From Rhodohalobacter sulfatireducens (lineage in GTDB: Bacteria > Bacteroidota > Rhodothermia > Balneolales > Balneolaceae): a stretch of 64,000 nt of DNA. The translations under genes were made by a program, and so were the position numbers. The notes beneath the pieces were generated by a model. It worked only from the letters and a program-made list of their open reading frames with translations. It made no database searches and had not been told where the DNA came from. The DNA lies in the NCBI RefSeq assembly GCF_022012475.1, contig NZ_JAKLWS010000010.1, positions 62,001-126,000 of the forward strand. Direction: 5' to 3'. Below, in pieces: positions 36,606-46,790 of this stretch (positions within the stretch are counted from its first letter, which is position 1; each line of letters begins with the position of its first letter).

Positions 36606-38348
36606 ATGAAGAATCAAATTATAATCCATTCCTCGGGCAAACAGACCCGGGTGGCCCTGTTAGAAAACGGAGAACTTGCTCAGTTATTCATAGAGTCTGA
36701 AGAGAATCAACGTACCGTAGGCGATATTTATATCGCCAGAGTTCATAAAGTGATGAGTGGTATCCGTGCTGCATTTATTGATGTAGGCATGGAAAAAGAC
36801 GCTTTCCTTCACTTTTCCGATGCAGGGGATCACCTTGGCCAATATATCATGATGCTTAATGGTGAAAATAGCATCTCCAATTCGGCCAAAAAAGAATTAA
36901 AGAACTTCAACAAACTCTCCAACAACGACAAGCAGATCCTGGCCGGCAAGCTTTTGAAAAACAACCAAAACTTGCTCGTACAAATTGTTAAGGAACCGAT
37001 CGGCACAAAAGGCCCAAGGGTATCCACAGATATTACAATAGCAGGACGTTTTTTGGTTCTCATTCCGATGGGAGAGTATATTGCACTTTCTAAAAAAATT
37101 AACAACGGAAGAGAGCGGCGACGGCTGAAAAGCATTGTTGGTTCTATGCTTCCAGAAGGGTTTGGAGTGATTGTAAGAACAGTTGCTCAAAAACAGGATA
37201 AGGAAGCTATTGAAGACGATATGCGCAACATTCTGAAGAAATGGGAGCGTATTCTCAATAAGCTAGAAGATGCCAAACCACCAACGCTTCTATACAAAGA
37301 TCTTGACATTACAGAGAGTTTAATCCGCGATCTTTTTGCGAAAGATTACGAGCGGGTTCTTATAGACGACTACCAGCTTTATAAGTCGGTAAAAAGCTAT
37401 GTTTCACAAATCGCCCCGAAGAAGTTACCTGCCGTTCAACTTTATAAAGGTAAAGATCACATCTTTGATCATACAAATATTGGACACGATGTAAATTCTA
37501 TTTTCTCTCCCCGTGTACGTATGCCATCCGGTGGTTACCTGATTTTTGAACAAACCGAAGCGATGTATGTGGTGGACGTGAACTCCGGCCCATACGCTGC
37601 AAAAGAAAAACAGGAAGACAACTCACTAAAAACGAATCTTGAGGCTGCACGCGAAGTTGCCAAACAGTTGCGCCTGAGGGATATTGGTGGAATTATTGTG
37701 GTTGATTTTATTGATCTCCGCGATAACAAAAACCGAAAGAAAATTTATGATGAGCTCAAAAAAGAGTTCAAAAAAGACCAGGCCAAAACCAATGTGATTG
37801 GCATGAGTGATTTCGGGTTGGTCCAGATCACACGGCAGAGAATTCGCCCAAGTGTGGTAAACTCAGTTTCCAAAGTTTGCCCTATGTGTGGCGGAACTGG
37901 TAGTGTTGTGAGCCAGGATACTATTGTTACAGATATTGAAAGCTGGATCAGCAAATTTAAGTACAGTACGGAGTATCGAGCCGTTGATATCTACGTCAAT
38001 CCTTACCTGCGATCATTCCTTTGTAAAGGAGTTTTCAGCCAGCGGTGGAGATGGATGCTCAGGTACAAACTTAAAATCAGTTTCATTGCGGATGAAACGA
38101 TATCGCTTAATGAATTCAAATCAACACTTGCCGGTTCAGACCTGGAAATCACAGACGTAGTTTTACAGGATCAATCCCTTGACGATATTATTGAAGCACA
38201 CCATCAACAGATGCAGGAAGTTGAGAGTGAAGAGCAAAATACTCTCGACTATTACTCTAAAGACGACCGTAACGGAAACGGAAGTAACAACGGATCAAAT
38301 AAACGCTCTAACTTGCCTCCCCGACCTAAAAGACAAAGTTACGGGTAA
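36606..38348 (+). CDS. rng: ribonuclease E/G family endoribonuclease
   Basis: A 580-aa protein. The S1 domain begins at residue ~38 (GDIYIARVHKVMSGIRAAFI, DVGMEKDAFLHFSD). The DNase I-like catalytic part carries YVVDVNSGPY and VVDFIDL (metal-binding Asp). CPMCGGTG is the Zn-link, and a small basic C-terminal tail, rich in Asn/Gly, follows. It cuts single-stranded AU-rich RNA in rRNA maturation and mRNA decay. Length and lack of a long scaffold fit RNase G or a short RNase E. Followed by hslV after 33 bp. Confidence 0.94.
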   Translation: MKNQIIIHSSGKQTRVALLENGELAQLFIESEENQRTVGDIYIARVHKVMSGIRAAFIDVGMEKDAFLHFSDAGDHLGQYIMMLNGENSISNSAKKELKNFNKLSNNDKQILAGKLLKNNQNLLVQIVKEPIGTKGPRVSTDITIAGRFLVLIPMGEYIALSKKINNGRERRRLKSIVGSMLPEGFGVIVRTVAQKQDKEAIEDDMRNILKKWERILNKLEDAKPPTLLYKDLDITESLIRDLFAKDYERVLIDDYQLYKSVKSYVSQIAPKKLPAVQLYKGKDHIFDHTNIGHDVNSIFSPRVRMPSGGYLIFEQTEAMYVVDVNSGPYAAKEKQEDNSLKTNLEAAREVAKQLRLRDIGGIIVVDFIDLRDNKNRKKIYDELKKEFKKDQAKTNVIGMSDFGLVQITRQRIRPSVVNSVSKVCPMCGGTGSVVSQDTIVTDIESWISKFKYSTEYRAVDIYVNPYLRSFLCKGVFSQRWRWMLRYKLKISFIADETISLNEFKSTLAGSDLEITDVVLQDQSLDDIIEAHHQQMQEVESEEQNTLDYYSKDDRNGNGSNNGSNKRSNLPPRPKRQSYG

Positions 38349-38381
38349 AAAAGAAATTCAAATTACTAGTACCCTTTTATA

Positions 38382-38936
38382 ATGAATCATTTAAAAGATC
38401 TCCATGCAACAACAGTTGTTGGAGTGATACACAACGGACGCGTTGCTATTGGCGGCGACGGCCAGGCTACCCTCGATAAAACCGTAATGAAAGCAACGGT
38501 AAAAAAAGTCAGGAAACTGCAAAATGGCAAGATCCTTGCTGGGTTTGCAGGATCCACGGCAGATGCATTTACACTCTTTGAAAAGTTTGAGGAAAAACTA
38601 AACAGCTACAACGGTCACCTGCAACGTGCCGCTGTAGAACTGGCCAAAGAGTGGCGGAAAGATAAATTTTTGCAGAAACTGGAAGCATTATTGGTTGTTA
38701 TGGATGAAGAACAATCCCTCCTAATATCAGGTCAGGGTGATGTTATAGAGCCAGACGATCAGATACTTGCGATTGGGAGCGGCGGATCATACGCATTGGC
38801 AGCCGCCAGGGCCCTGAAAGAAAATGCACCAGAATTATCTGCAAAAGAGATCGTTGAAAAGTCGTTACACATAGCGGCTGATATATGCATCTACACGAAT
38901 AATAATTTGACTATTTTAGAAATCGAAGACGAGTAG
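38382..38936 (+). CDS. hslV: ATP-dependent protease subunit HslV
   Basis: A 184-aa N-terminal nucleophile peptidase. A 9-residue leader (MNHLKDLHA) precedes [20 protein letters not shown], so the catalytic Thr is residue 10. [20 protein letters not shown] and [14 protein letters not shown] are family marks. HslV forms a double hexamer with HslU in the cytosol and degrades misfolded proteins. hslU starts 3 bp after the stop, a coupled operon. Confidence 0.97.
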   Translation: MNHLKDLHATTVVGVIHNGRVAIGGDGQATLDKTVMKATVKKVRKLQNGKILAGFAGSTADAFTLFEKFEEKLNSYNGHLQRAAVELAKEWRKDKFLQKLEALLVVMDEEQSLLISGQGDVIEPDDQILAIGSGGSYALAAARALKENAPELSAKEIVEKSLHIAADICIYTNNNLTILEIEDE

Positions 38937-38939
38937 TTC

Positions 38940-40358
38940 ATGAATATTACACAACAACAAAATTTAACACCCCGACAAATTGTCGAGGAGCTTGATAAGT
39001 ATGTTATCGGGCAAAAAGAAGCCAAGCGGTCTGTTTCAATTGCACTTAGAAACCGCTGGCGACGACTCAAAGCAGATCCAGAAATTCGGGATGAAATAAT
39101 CCCAAACAATATTTTAATGATCGGTCCGACCGGTGTTGGTAAAACAGAAATTGCACGCCGGCTTGCCAAACTTGCAGGAGCGCCTTTCATTAAAGTGGAA
39201 GCGTCTAAATTTACCGAAGTGGGTTATGTCGGTAGAGATGTAGAATCGATGATTCGCGACCTGACAGACCTTGCCGTGAACATGGTAAAGGAAGAGATGC
39301 AGGAACGCGTGAAAGAAAAAGCTGCAGAAATTGTAGAGGAGAAGATACTTGACATCCTCATCCCTCCTGTTAAAGCAAAAAGCAGATCCAACTCCTCATC
39401 AAACCAAAAGGAAGTAGGGTTTAATGCAGACGAAGCCTCCAATGCAGAACTCAATGAGCGAACCCGCGAGCGTTTTCGCGAGAAATTGAAAAATGGGGAA
39501 CTTGAGGATCGAAATATTGAGATTGAAGTTCAGTCCAGTAAAACCCCAATGATGCAGGTTTTTGGCCCCCAGGGAATGGAAGAGATGGGCGTGAATCTAC
39601 AGGATATGCTTGGAAACCTTCGAGGCGGCGGCAAGAAAACGAAGCGAACTCTGCCTATCCATGAAGCACGAGAGGTATTAATTGACCAGGAATCTGAAAA
39701 ACTGGTGGATCATGAAGCAGCTGTTCAGGAAGCGATTGAACGTGTTCACAACCAGGGAATTGTTTTTATTGATGAGATTGACAAAGTAGCCAGTGATTCC
39801 TCCTCTGGTGGTAAAGGTGGCGGAGGCTCAGCTGATGTGAGCCGGCAGGGTGTTCAAAGAGACCTCCTCCCTATTGTAGAAGGAAGTACCGTGAACACAA
39901 AACATGGAATTGTAAAAACCGACCATATACTGTTTATCGGTTCGGGAGCATTTCACGTATCAAAACCGTCTGACTTAATTCCCGAACTGCAGGGTAGATT
40001 TCCGATTCGGGTTGAACTGAACTCCCTCACAGAAGAGGATTTCTTTAATATTCTTACTCAACCCAAAAATGCTCTTACAAAGCAGTACCAGGCAATGTTG
40101 AAATCTGAAGGAGTAACCGTTGACTTTACAAAAGGAGCCGTTCGCCAAATTGCGAAAATTGCAGCCGAGGTCAACCAGCAAGTTGAAAATATTGGTGCCC
40201 GCAGACTACACACCATTTTATCTTCGTTGCTTGAAGAGCTTCTTTTTGCCGTGCCTGATGATATAGGCAGCGGTGAGATCACAATTGATGAATCATATGT
40301 ACACAAACAGTTAGACGGATTAGTGAAAAACAAAGATCTCAGTCATTATATATTGTAA
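38940..40358 (+). CDS. hslU: ATP-dependent protease ATPase subunit HslU
   Basis: A 472-aa AAA+ unfoldase. It has the N-terminal [20 protein letters not shown], Walker [16 protein letters not shown], the pore motif [15 protein letters not shown] (GYVG), a long I-domain insert with Gly/Ser-rich NSSSNQKEV, Walker [11 protein letters not shown], and the C-terminal sensor-2 region ending [10 protein letters not shown] that docks into HslV. It is 2-3 bp from hslV. Length is typical for FCB-group HslU. Confidence 0.97.
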   Translation: MNITQQQNLTPRQIVEELDKYVIGQKEAKRSVSIALRNRWRRLKADPEIRDEIIPNNILMIGPTGVGKTEIARRLAKLAGAPFIKVEASKFTEVGYVGRDVESMIRDLTDLAVNMVKEEMQERVKEKAAEIVEEKILDILIPPVKAKSRSNSSSNQKEVGFNADEASNAELNERTRERFREKLKNGELEDRNIEIEVQSSKTPMMQVFGPQGMEEMGVNLQDMLGNLRGGGKKTKRTLPIHEAREVLIDQESEKLVDHEAAVQEAIERVHNQGIVFIDEIDKVASDSSSGGKGGGGSADVSRQGVQRDLLPIVEGSTVNTKHGIVKTDHILFIGSGAFHVSKPSDLIPELQGRFPIRVELNSLTEEDFFNILTQPKNALTKQYQAMLKSEGVTVDFTKGAVRQIAKIAAEVNQQVENIGARRLHTILSSLLEELLFAVPDDIGSGEITIDESYVHKQLDGLVKNKDLSHYIL

Positions 40359-40500
40359 CCAAAACGAATTTTTACACTTTTAAGAAACGTTTTCTCAATT
40401 CTTGTGTTAATAATAAATAGAAATGGCAATTAGAAATCCCAATTAGTATAATCTTTGGAACCGGTTTTCCGTTGAAGCAGTAACATTAACTTAAGCTTTT

Positions 40501-42387
40501 ATGTCCGTGAAAAAATTTATCGCCCCGCAACTTGCCGTCTTGCTCATTCTTTCAGCAGTTTGGTTGGCAGGTGTCGACAGTGTTATCGTTAAAAATGATT
40601 CTCACCAGGACAACCTCCACAAATATTTACAGGTTCAGAGGCGGGTAGTCGATAACTATTTTGGTGAAACAGATCTTAATAAGCTATACCAAAGCAGCTT
40701 GGTAGGAATGGTAAAAGCTATTCAAGATACCACACTCAGTATTGCGGGAACACCTCTTGACACTACGGCTACAACGGATATTGGGAACCTGAGAGATTCC
40801 TACAATCATTTTGAGGAAGCTTACTTATATGTTGCAAATAATCATCCCGATGAAAATATGTCTTCGCTTGTTGAAGCTTCTATAAGAGGAATGCTTGGGA
40901 CTCTGGATCCACACTCGGTTTATATTGAACCAGAGGAGAGTGAACAGATACAGGAACAGTTTGAAGGCAAATTCCAGGGAATAGGAATCCAATTCAACAT
41001 TATTCAAGACACAATTACGGTTGTGACTCCAATCTCGGGCGGACCGAGTGATCAGTTAGGCATAATGTCCGGAGACCGTATTGTTGCTATTGATGATACA
41101 AGTGCCGTTGGTTACAACAACCAGCAAGTTGTAAATCGACTTCGGGGTGAAAAAGGAACAGAGGTAGATGTAACTATTCATCGACCCGGAAATCCAAAAA
41201 ATATGGACTTTACGATTGTACGTGATGACATTCCACTTACGACGATCGACACAGAATATATGCTGGATGACAAAACCGGATATGTAAAAATAAACCGATT
41301 TGCGGCAACTACACACGACGAGTTTATCGAATCTGTGGAGGAACTTAAGGATAAAGGTATGCAACGGATTGTGCTAGATCTCCGTAACAACCCGGGCGGT
41401 TACCTGAGCCAGGCGATTGCCATATCGGAAGAGTTTTTCCCCAGAGGCACGAAACTTGTTTCTACAAAGAGCAGGCATAGTCGATTTAACTCTGAGGTTT
41501 ATTCACGCCGAAATGGAGTTCTGAAAGATATGCCGGTCATTGCCCTGGTGAACGAGGGTTCTGCCTCTGCAAGTGAGATTGTAAGCGGTGCCATTCAAGA
41601 CCAGGACCGCGGTTTAATTGTAGGACAGCGTACCTTTGGAAAAGGCTTAGTTCAGCAACAGTATGAATTGGTGGATAATAGTAATATTCGTGTAACGATC
41701 TCACGATACTACACTCCCTCCGGCCGGTTGATTCAAAAACCATTTGATAATGGTGCTGAAGAATATGTTTATGAAATAAGCCACCGTGCTGAAAACCCAA
41801 CAATGGATGCCGTTCAATTTAAAGAGCAGGTACCGGATTCACTGCACTACAAAACTAAAAATGGACGAGATATATTTGGTGGTGGAGGAATTGTTCCCGA
41901 TATCATCGTTCAGAGTGACAGTGTATCCTATCTTTATGGCTTTATGCTAAGTAACCGGGTTGATTTTAATTTCGTGCGAGACTACCTCGATAAAAATGGT
42001 GATGACTTCCGCGCTAAATGGGAAGACAATTATGATGGCTTCAGAGAAAACTTCACCTGGAATGAGCAAGCAGAAGACGATTTTCTACAGATGATGAAGG
42101 ATGAAGGCATGGTTCTCACTGCAGAATCTGAAGAGATTTCTGTTGAAGGAGATACACTTCAAATTTCAGTTGATGAGTTTAACGAACTGAAACCAAACGC
42201 ACTTGCACGCATGAAAGCTGAACTGGCAAGACAAGTATGGGGAATGGAAAACTTTTACCCGGTTATTAACGATCATTTCAATGCCGAGTTAAGAGAAGCA
42301 ATGACCCTTTGGGATGCTGCCGAAAACCTCGAAACCTTAGTTCAGATTACAACCGGCAGTACAAGCTCCAACCTCAATCAGAATTAG
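40501..42387 (+). CDS. S41 family C-terminal processing peptidase
   Basis: A 628-aa secreted or membrane-linked serine protease. An N-terminal hydrophobic segment at ~9-25 is followed by a helical domain, a PDZ domain (GIGIQFNIIQDTITVVTPIS, GDRIVAIDDTSAVGY), and the protease core: VLDLRNNPGGYLSQAI, then GSASASEIVSGAIQD (catalytic Ser) and GQRTFGKGLVQQQ (catalytic Lys). It is a CtpA/Prc-type enzyme that trims envelope proteins. Followed by a strong terminator. Confidence 0.94.
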   Translation: MSVKKFIAPQLAVLLILSAVWLAGVDSVIVKNDSHQDNLHKYLQVQRRVVDNYFGETDLNKLYQSSLVGMVKAIQDTTLSIAGTPLDTTATTDIGNLRDSYNHFEEAYLYVANNHPDENMSSLVEASIRGMLGTLDPHSVYIEPEESEQIQEQFEGKFQGIGIQFNIIQDTITVVTPISGGPSDQLGIMSGDRIVAIDDTSAVGYNNQQVVNRLRGEKGTEVDVTIHRPGNPKNMDFTIVRDDIPLTTIDTEYMLDDKTGYVKINRFAATTHDEFIESVEELKDKGMQRIVLDLRNNPGGYLSQAIAISEEFFPRGTKLVSTKSRHSRFNSEVYSRRNGVLKDMPVIALVNEGSASASEIVSGAIQDQDRGLIVGQRTFGKGLVQQQYELVDNSNIRVTISRYYTPSGRLIQKPFDNGAEEYVYEISHRAENPTMDAVQFKEQVPDSLHYKTKNGRDIFGGGGIVPDIIVQSDSVSYLYGFMLSNRVDFNFVRDYLDKNGDDFRAKWEDNYDGFRENFTWNEQAEDDFLQMMKDEGMVLTAESEEISVEGDTLQISVDEFNELKPNALARMKAELARQVWGMENFYPVINDHFNAELREAMTLWDAAENLETLVQITTGSTSSNLNQN

Positions 42388-42414
42388 ATTTTTCCGCTAA
42401 CTTGATTGAACTAG

Positions 42415-42441
42415 AAAGGCTCGATTTTTCGGGCCTTTTTT
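42415..42441 (+). terminator. Rho-independent terminator of the S41 peptidase gene
   Basis: AAAGGC-TCG pairs with CGG-GCCTTT (42415-42420 with 42433-42438) around an ATTTT loop, followed by a run of T through 42441. It overlaps the 3' end of the converging rsmE gene, so the two genes end on each other. Confidence 0.9.
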
Positions 42442-43138
42442 ATTGCAGGCGGACAAATCGATCTACCATCACAATAGCGGCAGTTTCAGCTCTAAGACGA
42501 TGGCCTCCAAGAGAGTAAAACGTAGGATTAAAATTCTTTAAATACTCTCTCTCACTTGAAGAAAAGCCTCCCTCTGGTCCTACCATCAAAAAGAGTTCAC
42601 TGGGTTGACCCTTTTTATCCCGGTCAGATTTCGCTACCGTTTCATCCGCGAGAATAAACTTAGTATTTTCTGCGTGTTTTGAAACTGCATCGGATATATT
42701 TTTCTCAACGAACACCTCGGGCAAGAAAAATCTCAGTGACTGTTTCATTGCAGAAACAACTGTGCTTTCCAATCGATCTTCCCTCACTCTTCCCTTTTGG
42801 CTGTGTTCACCTTCAAACAGTACGATTTTCGATACACCCAACTCCACTGCTTTTTCCACCGCAAACTCTAATCGATCTCTCTTTTTTATGATTCCCATGC
42901 ATAGCGTGATTTTCGGGTTTGTTTCAGTATGTCTCTCAGAGTTTACAATCTCCAGGTATACACTTTTCTTTTTTACATTGATAATTTTACAATCATATTC
43001 ATTCCCTAATCCATCCGTAACGATTACCTGATCGCCTTCAGAGTACCTGAGAACTTTTGAGATGTGTATCGCCTCCTGGCCATCAATTACAATACTTTTC
43101 CCCTGTACATCACCCGGTTTTACATAAAAAAGATTCAT
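42440..43138 (-). CDS. rsmE: 16S rRNA (uracil-1498-N3) methyltransferase
   Basis: A 232-aa SPOUT methyltransferase. N-terminal PUA-like part with GQEAIHISKVLRYSEGDQVI (the HxxxVLR motif), MGIIKKRDRLEFAVEKAVEL in the middle, and the SAM-binding trefoil knot as MVGPEGGFSSSERE with SLGGHRLRAETAAI at the C-terminus. It methylates U1498 of 16S rRNA in the 30S subunit. First 9 bases overlap nothing; the Bfd-like gene lies 9 bp upstream. Confidence 0.94.
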   Translation of the reverse strand: MNLFYVKPGDVQGKSIVIDGQEAIHISKVLRYSEGDQVIVTDGLGNEYDCKIINVKKKSVYLEIVNSERHTETNPKITLCMGIIKKRDRLEFAVEKAVELGVSKIVLFEGEHSQKGRVREDRLESTVVSAMKQSLRFFLPEVFVEKNISDAVSKHAENTKFILADETVAKSDRDKKGQPSELFLMVGPEGGFSSSEREYLKNFNPTFYSLGGHRLRAETAAIVMVDRFVRLQ

Positions 43139-43147
43139 CTCATCCTC

Positions 43148-43345
43148 TTATTTGAATCTTTTTGACTGAAAAACTGTCTCTCCGGTTTTAAGCATCTCAC
43201 GTATGTAAGGATCACATAACTTGCAGTTGGTGCTGCAAATATTTTCCGCTCGAAGTTCATCAATCGATGAGAATTTACGAGCCTCGACAATTTTCTTAAT
43301 TTGAGAAAAACTAATGTTGTGACAAATACATCGATCAACCTTCAT
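43148..43345 (-). CDS. Bfd-like [2Fe-2S] protein
   Basis: A 65-aa protein with four cysteine ligands in the bacterioferritin-associated-ferredoxin pattern: CIC near the N-terminus (Cys6, Cys8) and CSTNCKLCDP at ~38-45. The helix DELRAEN fits the Bfd fold. It could pass electrons to bacterioferritin or act as a redox partner in another reaction. Ends 9 bp before rsmE and starts 2 bp after the dcd stop, so it is likely in the dcd-rsmE operon. Confidence 0.82.
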   Translation of the reverse strand: MKVDRCICHNISFSQIKKIVEARKFSSIDELRAENICSTNCKLCDPYIREMLKTGETVFQSKRFK

Positions 43346-43347
43346 CC

Positions 43348-44559
43348 TTATTTTTGTTTGAAATGCTTACCGAGTTTTAATCCCTGCCCCTGGTAATTAC
43401 TTTTGATATCGGTTCCGTAAATATATTCAGGGATCTCAGTATTGGGTTCAAACTTCATGCTGCAGAACGTCTGACCATGTTCAATCAGAAAGGGCACATC
43501 GTGTGAGCGAACTTCCAAAACTGCTCGCGCCCCTTTATCACTGACGGATCCGCCAAAACCACTGTCAAAAAAACCGGCGTAATGTGTTCGCAACTCGCCA
43601 GAACCGGTGTCATATGCTATCATTTCAGCAGCCAGGTGTTTGGGAATTCGACATCTCTCCCTGGAAGCGAAAATGTAAAATGCTTCCGGCTCCAAAATCA
43701 GATGTTCATCATCCCGTGCCAGTATCGGCTCCCAGAAATCTGCAATTTCGTAGTGATTGATGTTATCCAGGTCAATCAGGTCTCGATGCTTTTTGGCCTT
43801 GTAGCCAAGGATATCATCCTCATCAGCCCGAAGATTTACACTCATAAAAAGGCCATTATTCACCTTGATTGCCGACAGCGGAAGAGGATCTCCGTCACCA
43901 TCAAACAGAAGGGTATCACTCCCGTGAATTCGCAGTATATCCTGGTCGCTGAGAACCGTATGTCCGTGGCGAACCCGCAGTTGATTGAGCCTGTGCCCTG
44001 TTCTCACTTTGATCGGAAAAGATTTTGGAACAACTTCCAGATATAACTTTCCGTGATACCCCGGTTCAATCTCTTCAAAACGGTGGGACCGATCTGTAAT
44101 CACGCGTGTAAAGATATCTAAACGGCCGGTCGTACTTTTGGGATTTGCTTTGGCAGTTAAATTCTCTTCCGAGTAAAGACGCAGTTCATCAGCTCCATTA
44201 CCGTTAAAAAGATTCTTTTGCATAGAGTAGTGCGAATGTGGCAAGCGAACTTCCTCCAACAGGGGGATGATGTACACACAATTCGGTTCCAGAACAGCAC
44301 CATCCTCAATTGAAAATGAATACTGGTGCAGCTTTTTGATCTTCTGATCCACCGTTTCATTTTCCGGCAAAAAACTGCTTCGCACACGGTGGGCTTTCGT
44401 TCCTAATCTCAGATCAATGGAGTTGGGTTGAAACTGATTCTCCTCAATAGGAAATCCATCTACTCCGGAGATGATACCTGCATTAACGAGGATTTTTAAT
44501 TTCTGAACAGGCAAAATGCCCTTGGTCCTTAAAGTAACTTCGCGTATCGATTCACTCAT
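43348..44559 (-). CDS. dcd: dCTP deaminase, double-domain type
   Basis: Start set at ATG 44559 (MSESIREV...); an upstream in-frame TTG (44595) is less likely. About 403 aa, twice the usual dCTP deaminase length, with two dUTPase-like domains: domain 1 (~15-190, NQFQPNSIDLRLGTK, PKSTTGRLDIFTRV) and domain 2 (~200-400, EPEAFYIFASRERCRIPKHL, GFFDSGFGGS). This matches the COG0717 long form in Bacteroidota and some Proteobacteria. It converts dCTP to dUTP, or directly to dUMP in bifunctional forms. The window also holds dut. Confidence 0.9.
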   Translation of the reverse strand: MSESIREVTLRTKGILPVQKLKILVNAGIISGVDGFPIEENQFQPNSIDLRLGTKAHRVRSSFLPENETVDQKIKKLHQYSFSIEDGAVLEPNCVYIIPLLEEVRLPHSHYSMQKNLFNGNGADELRLYSEENLTAKANPKSTTGRLDIFTRVITDRSHRFEEIEPGYHGKLYLEVVPKSFPIKVRTGHRLNQLRVRHGHTVLSDQDILRIHGSDTLLFDGDGDPLPLSAIKVNNGLFMSVNLRADEDDILGYKAKKHRDLIDLDNINHYEIADFWEPILARDDEHLILEPEAFYIFASRERCRIPKHLAAEMIAYDTGSGELRTHYAGFFDSGFGGSVSDKGARAVLEVRSHDVPFLIEHGQTFCSMKFEPNTEIPEYIYGTDIKSNYQGQGLKLGKHFKQK

Positions 44560-44640
44560 GTTTATTCGTTTTTTTCTGCTTTGCGAAGTTAACAATTTAT
44601 GAGCTGTTTTAAAGCCCCGATCTGACTTTTCAGTAATAAA

Positions 44641-46209
44641 TCAAGACTCTCTATCCAGATCTGCTAAAAATCGTTCGGTTGATTCCCTGATCGCCTCTTT
44701 TTCCTGGTCTGATTTTCGGTTGTCAAACATATTTACCATAAAATTAACGCGACCGCTGTCATTAAATGTATCTCGTTGTTTATCTACAAAATTCCAGTAT
44801 AGGTAGTTAAAGGGACAAGCATTCTCCCCGGTTTTTTTCGTGACACTGTATTCACAATGTTTGCAGTAATCACTCATTTTATTGATATAATTCCCGCTCG
44901 AAACATACGGTTTCGAAGCTAAAACTCCACCGTCCGCAAACGTACTCATACCCAGTACATTCGGTAACTCTACCCATTCATATGCATCTATATAGGCAAA
45001 CCAAAACCATCTGTTCAGCTCGCGCGGATCCGTCTCAGTCAGATTACTGAAGTTACTCAGGATCATTAACCGCTGAATGTGATGCGAATATCCCTCCTCA
45101 ATGACCGGCTTCACACTTTCTTCCATGCACTTTAATTTGGTTTTGCCGGTCCAAAACATTGAAGGTAGTTTGTTTGTAAATCCAAAATGATTGGCATCGC
45201 GAACATCAGGCATCATCGCTTCATAATAGATCCGAATAAACTCCCGCCAGCCGATAATCTGTCGAATAAACCCTTCCACGGAGTTTAACCTTGCATTACC
45301 CTTATGATAGGCTTCAAGTGCTCTCTCACAAACCTCAGCAGGCAATAACAAGCCGTTGTTGAGGTAAAGTGATAACTGAGAATGAAACAGTTTATGGTTC
45401 CCGGTTTTCAATGCATCTTCATAAGGGCCAAATTTATCCAAACGATTTTCGATAAAATCATCCAGTAAAGTGCATGCCTGATCACGAGTTACAGCATATT
45501 CAAATCTATTCAACTCACCGAAATGATCAGTAAACGTTTCATCTATCAATTGCATCACTTCTTTGGTGATTTCATCCGGCTCAAACAGAGGGAATTCAGG
45601 TAACGGATGATTCTTCGGAAGCGACTCTCGATTATCCTCATCATAATTCCACTCTCCACCTTCCGGGTCATCGCCGTCCATCAGGTAACCGGTTTGTTTC
45701 CTGATTTCGCGGTAAAAATATTCCATCCGGTAATTCGGTCCGATCTTATCTTTCCATTGATCAACATCTGCCAGGAAAAAGGAGTTGGGGATCTCCTGTA
45801 CCTGATTCTCAAAATTTGATTTGACTGATCGAAGCCGTTCTCTTGTTTCCCACTCTGATGGAGTCATAAATGTCAATTGTCCATCAAATCCATCGAGGAT
45901 TGCACTCAACCCATCATCGTAGTGACCTTCTGTGGAGTGATAGAGAACATTAAAACCGGATTCGGTACATTCTATGGCAAAGTGCCTCATACTGCTCAAG
46001 ACATATGTCAATTTTTGTTTGTGATACGGCAGGCTCTCCCCTTTTTCCTTACTCTCTATGAAAATCAGCAGAGGTTTTTCTTTCTTGATCCAATCCGGCC
46101 AGGCTTCCAAATTCAATTGATCGTGGAGAATAAAAATAGCTTTATCAAAAGAATTCAGATTCGGTTTATGAATCGTCTGATCAATCTGTTTTAAGTAAGG
46201 TCTGGACAT
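44641..46209 (-). CDS. Fe-S cryptochrome/photolyase-related protein (PhrB-like)
   Basis: A 522-aa member of the FeS-BCP family of deoxyribodipyrimidine photolyase-like proteins. N-terminal alpha/beta domain: KAIFILHDQLNLEAWPDW and a phosphate-type IFIESKE. The FAD domain contains SVEGFIRQIIGWREFIR and NRWFWFAYIDAYEWVELPN. Cluster ligands are in YCKHCEYS and ENACPFNYLYW near the C-terminus, with a further cysteine upstream. Related PhrB of Agrobacterium repairs (6-4) photoproducts with FAD, DMRL and a 4Fe-4S cluster. Monocistronic, divergent from the LOG-like gene. Confidence 0.92.
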   Translation of the reverse strand: MSRPYLKQIDQTIHKPNLNSFDKAIFILHDQLNLEAWPDWIKKEKPLLIFIESKEKGESLPYHKQKLTYVLSSMRHFAIECTESGFNVLYHSTEGHYDDGLSAILDGFDGQLTFMTPSEWETRERLRSVKSNFENQVQEIPNSFFLADVDQWKDKIGPNYRMEYFYREIRKQTGYLMDGDDPEGGEWNYDEDNRESLPKNHPLPEFPLFEPDEITKEVMQLIDETFTDHFGELNRFEYAVTRDQACTLLDDFIENRLDKFGPYEDALKTGNHKLFHSQLSLYLNNGLLLPAEVCERALEAYHKGNARLNSVEGFIRQIIGWREFIRIYYEAMMPDVRDANHFGFTNKLPSMFWTGKTKLKCMEESVKPVIEEGYSHHIQRLMILSNFSNLTETDPRELNRWFWFAYIDAYEWVELPNVLGMSTFADGGVLASKPYVSSGNYINKMSDYCKHCEYSVTKKTGENACPFNYLYWNFVDKQRDTFNDSGRVNFMVNMFDNRKSDQEKEAIRESTERFLADLDRES

Positions 46210-46290
46210 TTTTTCTTTCTTTTTAGCATCTTAATACAAATCAAACAAAACACGTTCCAGCATGATTGAAAATATAAACCAATTATCGGA

Positions 46291-46764
46291 GTGATGGGAC
46301 CCGGAAATCCCAAAGATTCAGAAATATTGAAACACGCTGAAGAAATCGGAATGCAAATCGCGAGTAGAAAGTGGGTGTTACTCACGGGCGGACGAAAAGC
46401 AGGTGTGATGGATGCCGCATCCAAAGGAGCTTCCGAAGCCGGCGGTGAAGTGATTGGAATTCTGCCGGGTGATTCACATCGAGGCATGTCAGATTTTGTA
46501 TCGATTCCAATTGTGACTGGTGTCGGTAGTGCCAGGAATTATATTAATATTTTATCATCAGATATAGTGATTGTTTGCGGAATGGGTTTGGGCACCTCAT
46601 CGGAGGCAGCACTAGCCATGAAACATGGAAAACCTACCCTATTCACAAAAGTTGGAAAGTCTCAACTTGATTTTTTTCAATCGCTCACCAATAAAAAGAT
46701 ACTTTTCTTTGATGAATCTGATGCTTTGTTTGAGTTTATAGAGAAGAATTTAATCAAAGACTAA
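46291..46764 (+). CDS. LOG-like Rossmann protein (TIGR00725-type), N-terminus probably damaged
   Basis: A ~157-aa protein with nucleotide-binding motifs: VMGPGN, TGGRKAGVMDAASKGA, GGEVIGILPGD and GLGTSSEAALAMKHGKPT (the PGGxGT-E like element). The family normally starts with a strand such as KPIIGVMGPGN. Here that strand is present in frame (46276-46293: K-P-I-I-G-V) but the only ATG upstream (46262) is two bases out of frame; GTG 46291 is the first usable start and cuts off the strand. Function in this family: nucleotide phosphoribohydrolase or unknown. Confidence 0.72.
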   Translation: MMGPGNPKDSEILKHAEEIGMQIASRKWVLLTGGRKAGVMDAASKGASEAGGEVIGILPGDSHRGMSDFVSIPIVTGVGSARNYINILSSDIVIVCGMGLGTSSEAALAMKHGKPTLFTKVGKSQLDFFQSLTNKKILFFDESDALFEFIEKNLIKD

Positions 46765-46790
46765 ATATTGTATTTTTTAGCACCGATGAG

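Noticed and set aside
36227-36700. possible 157-aa coding frame
   Set aside because: It runs into the RNase gene in another frame, has no family features, and its composition is that of AT-rich non-coding DNA.
46191-46487. minus-strand frame overlapping the photolyase start
   Set aside because: It is the complement of the LOG-like gene and shows no family features.
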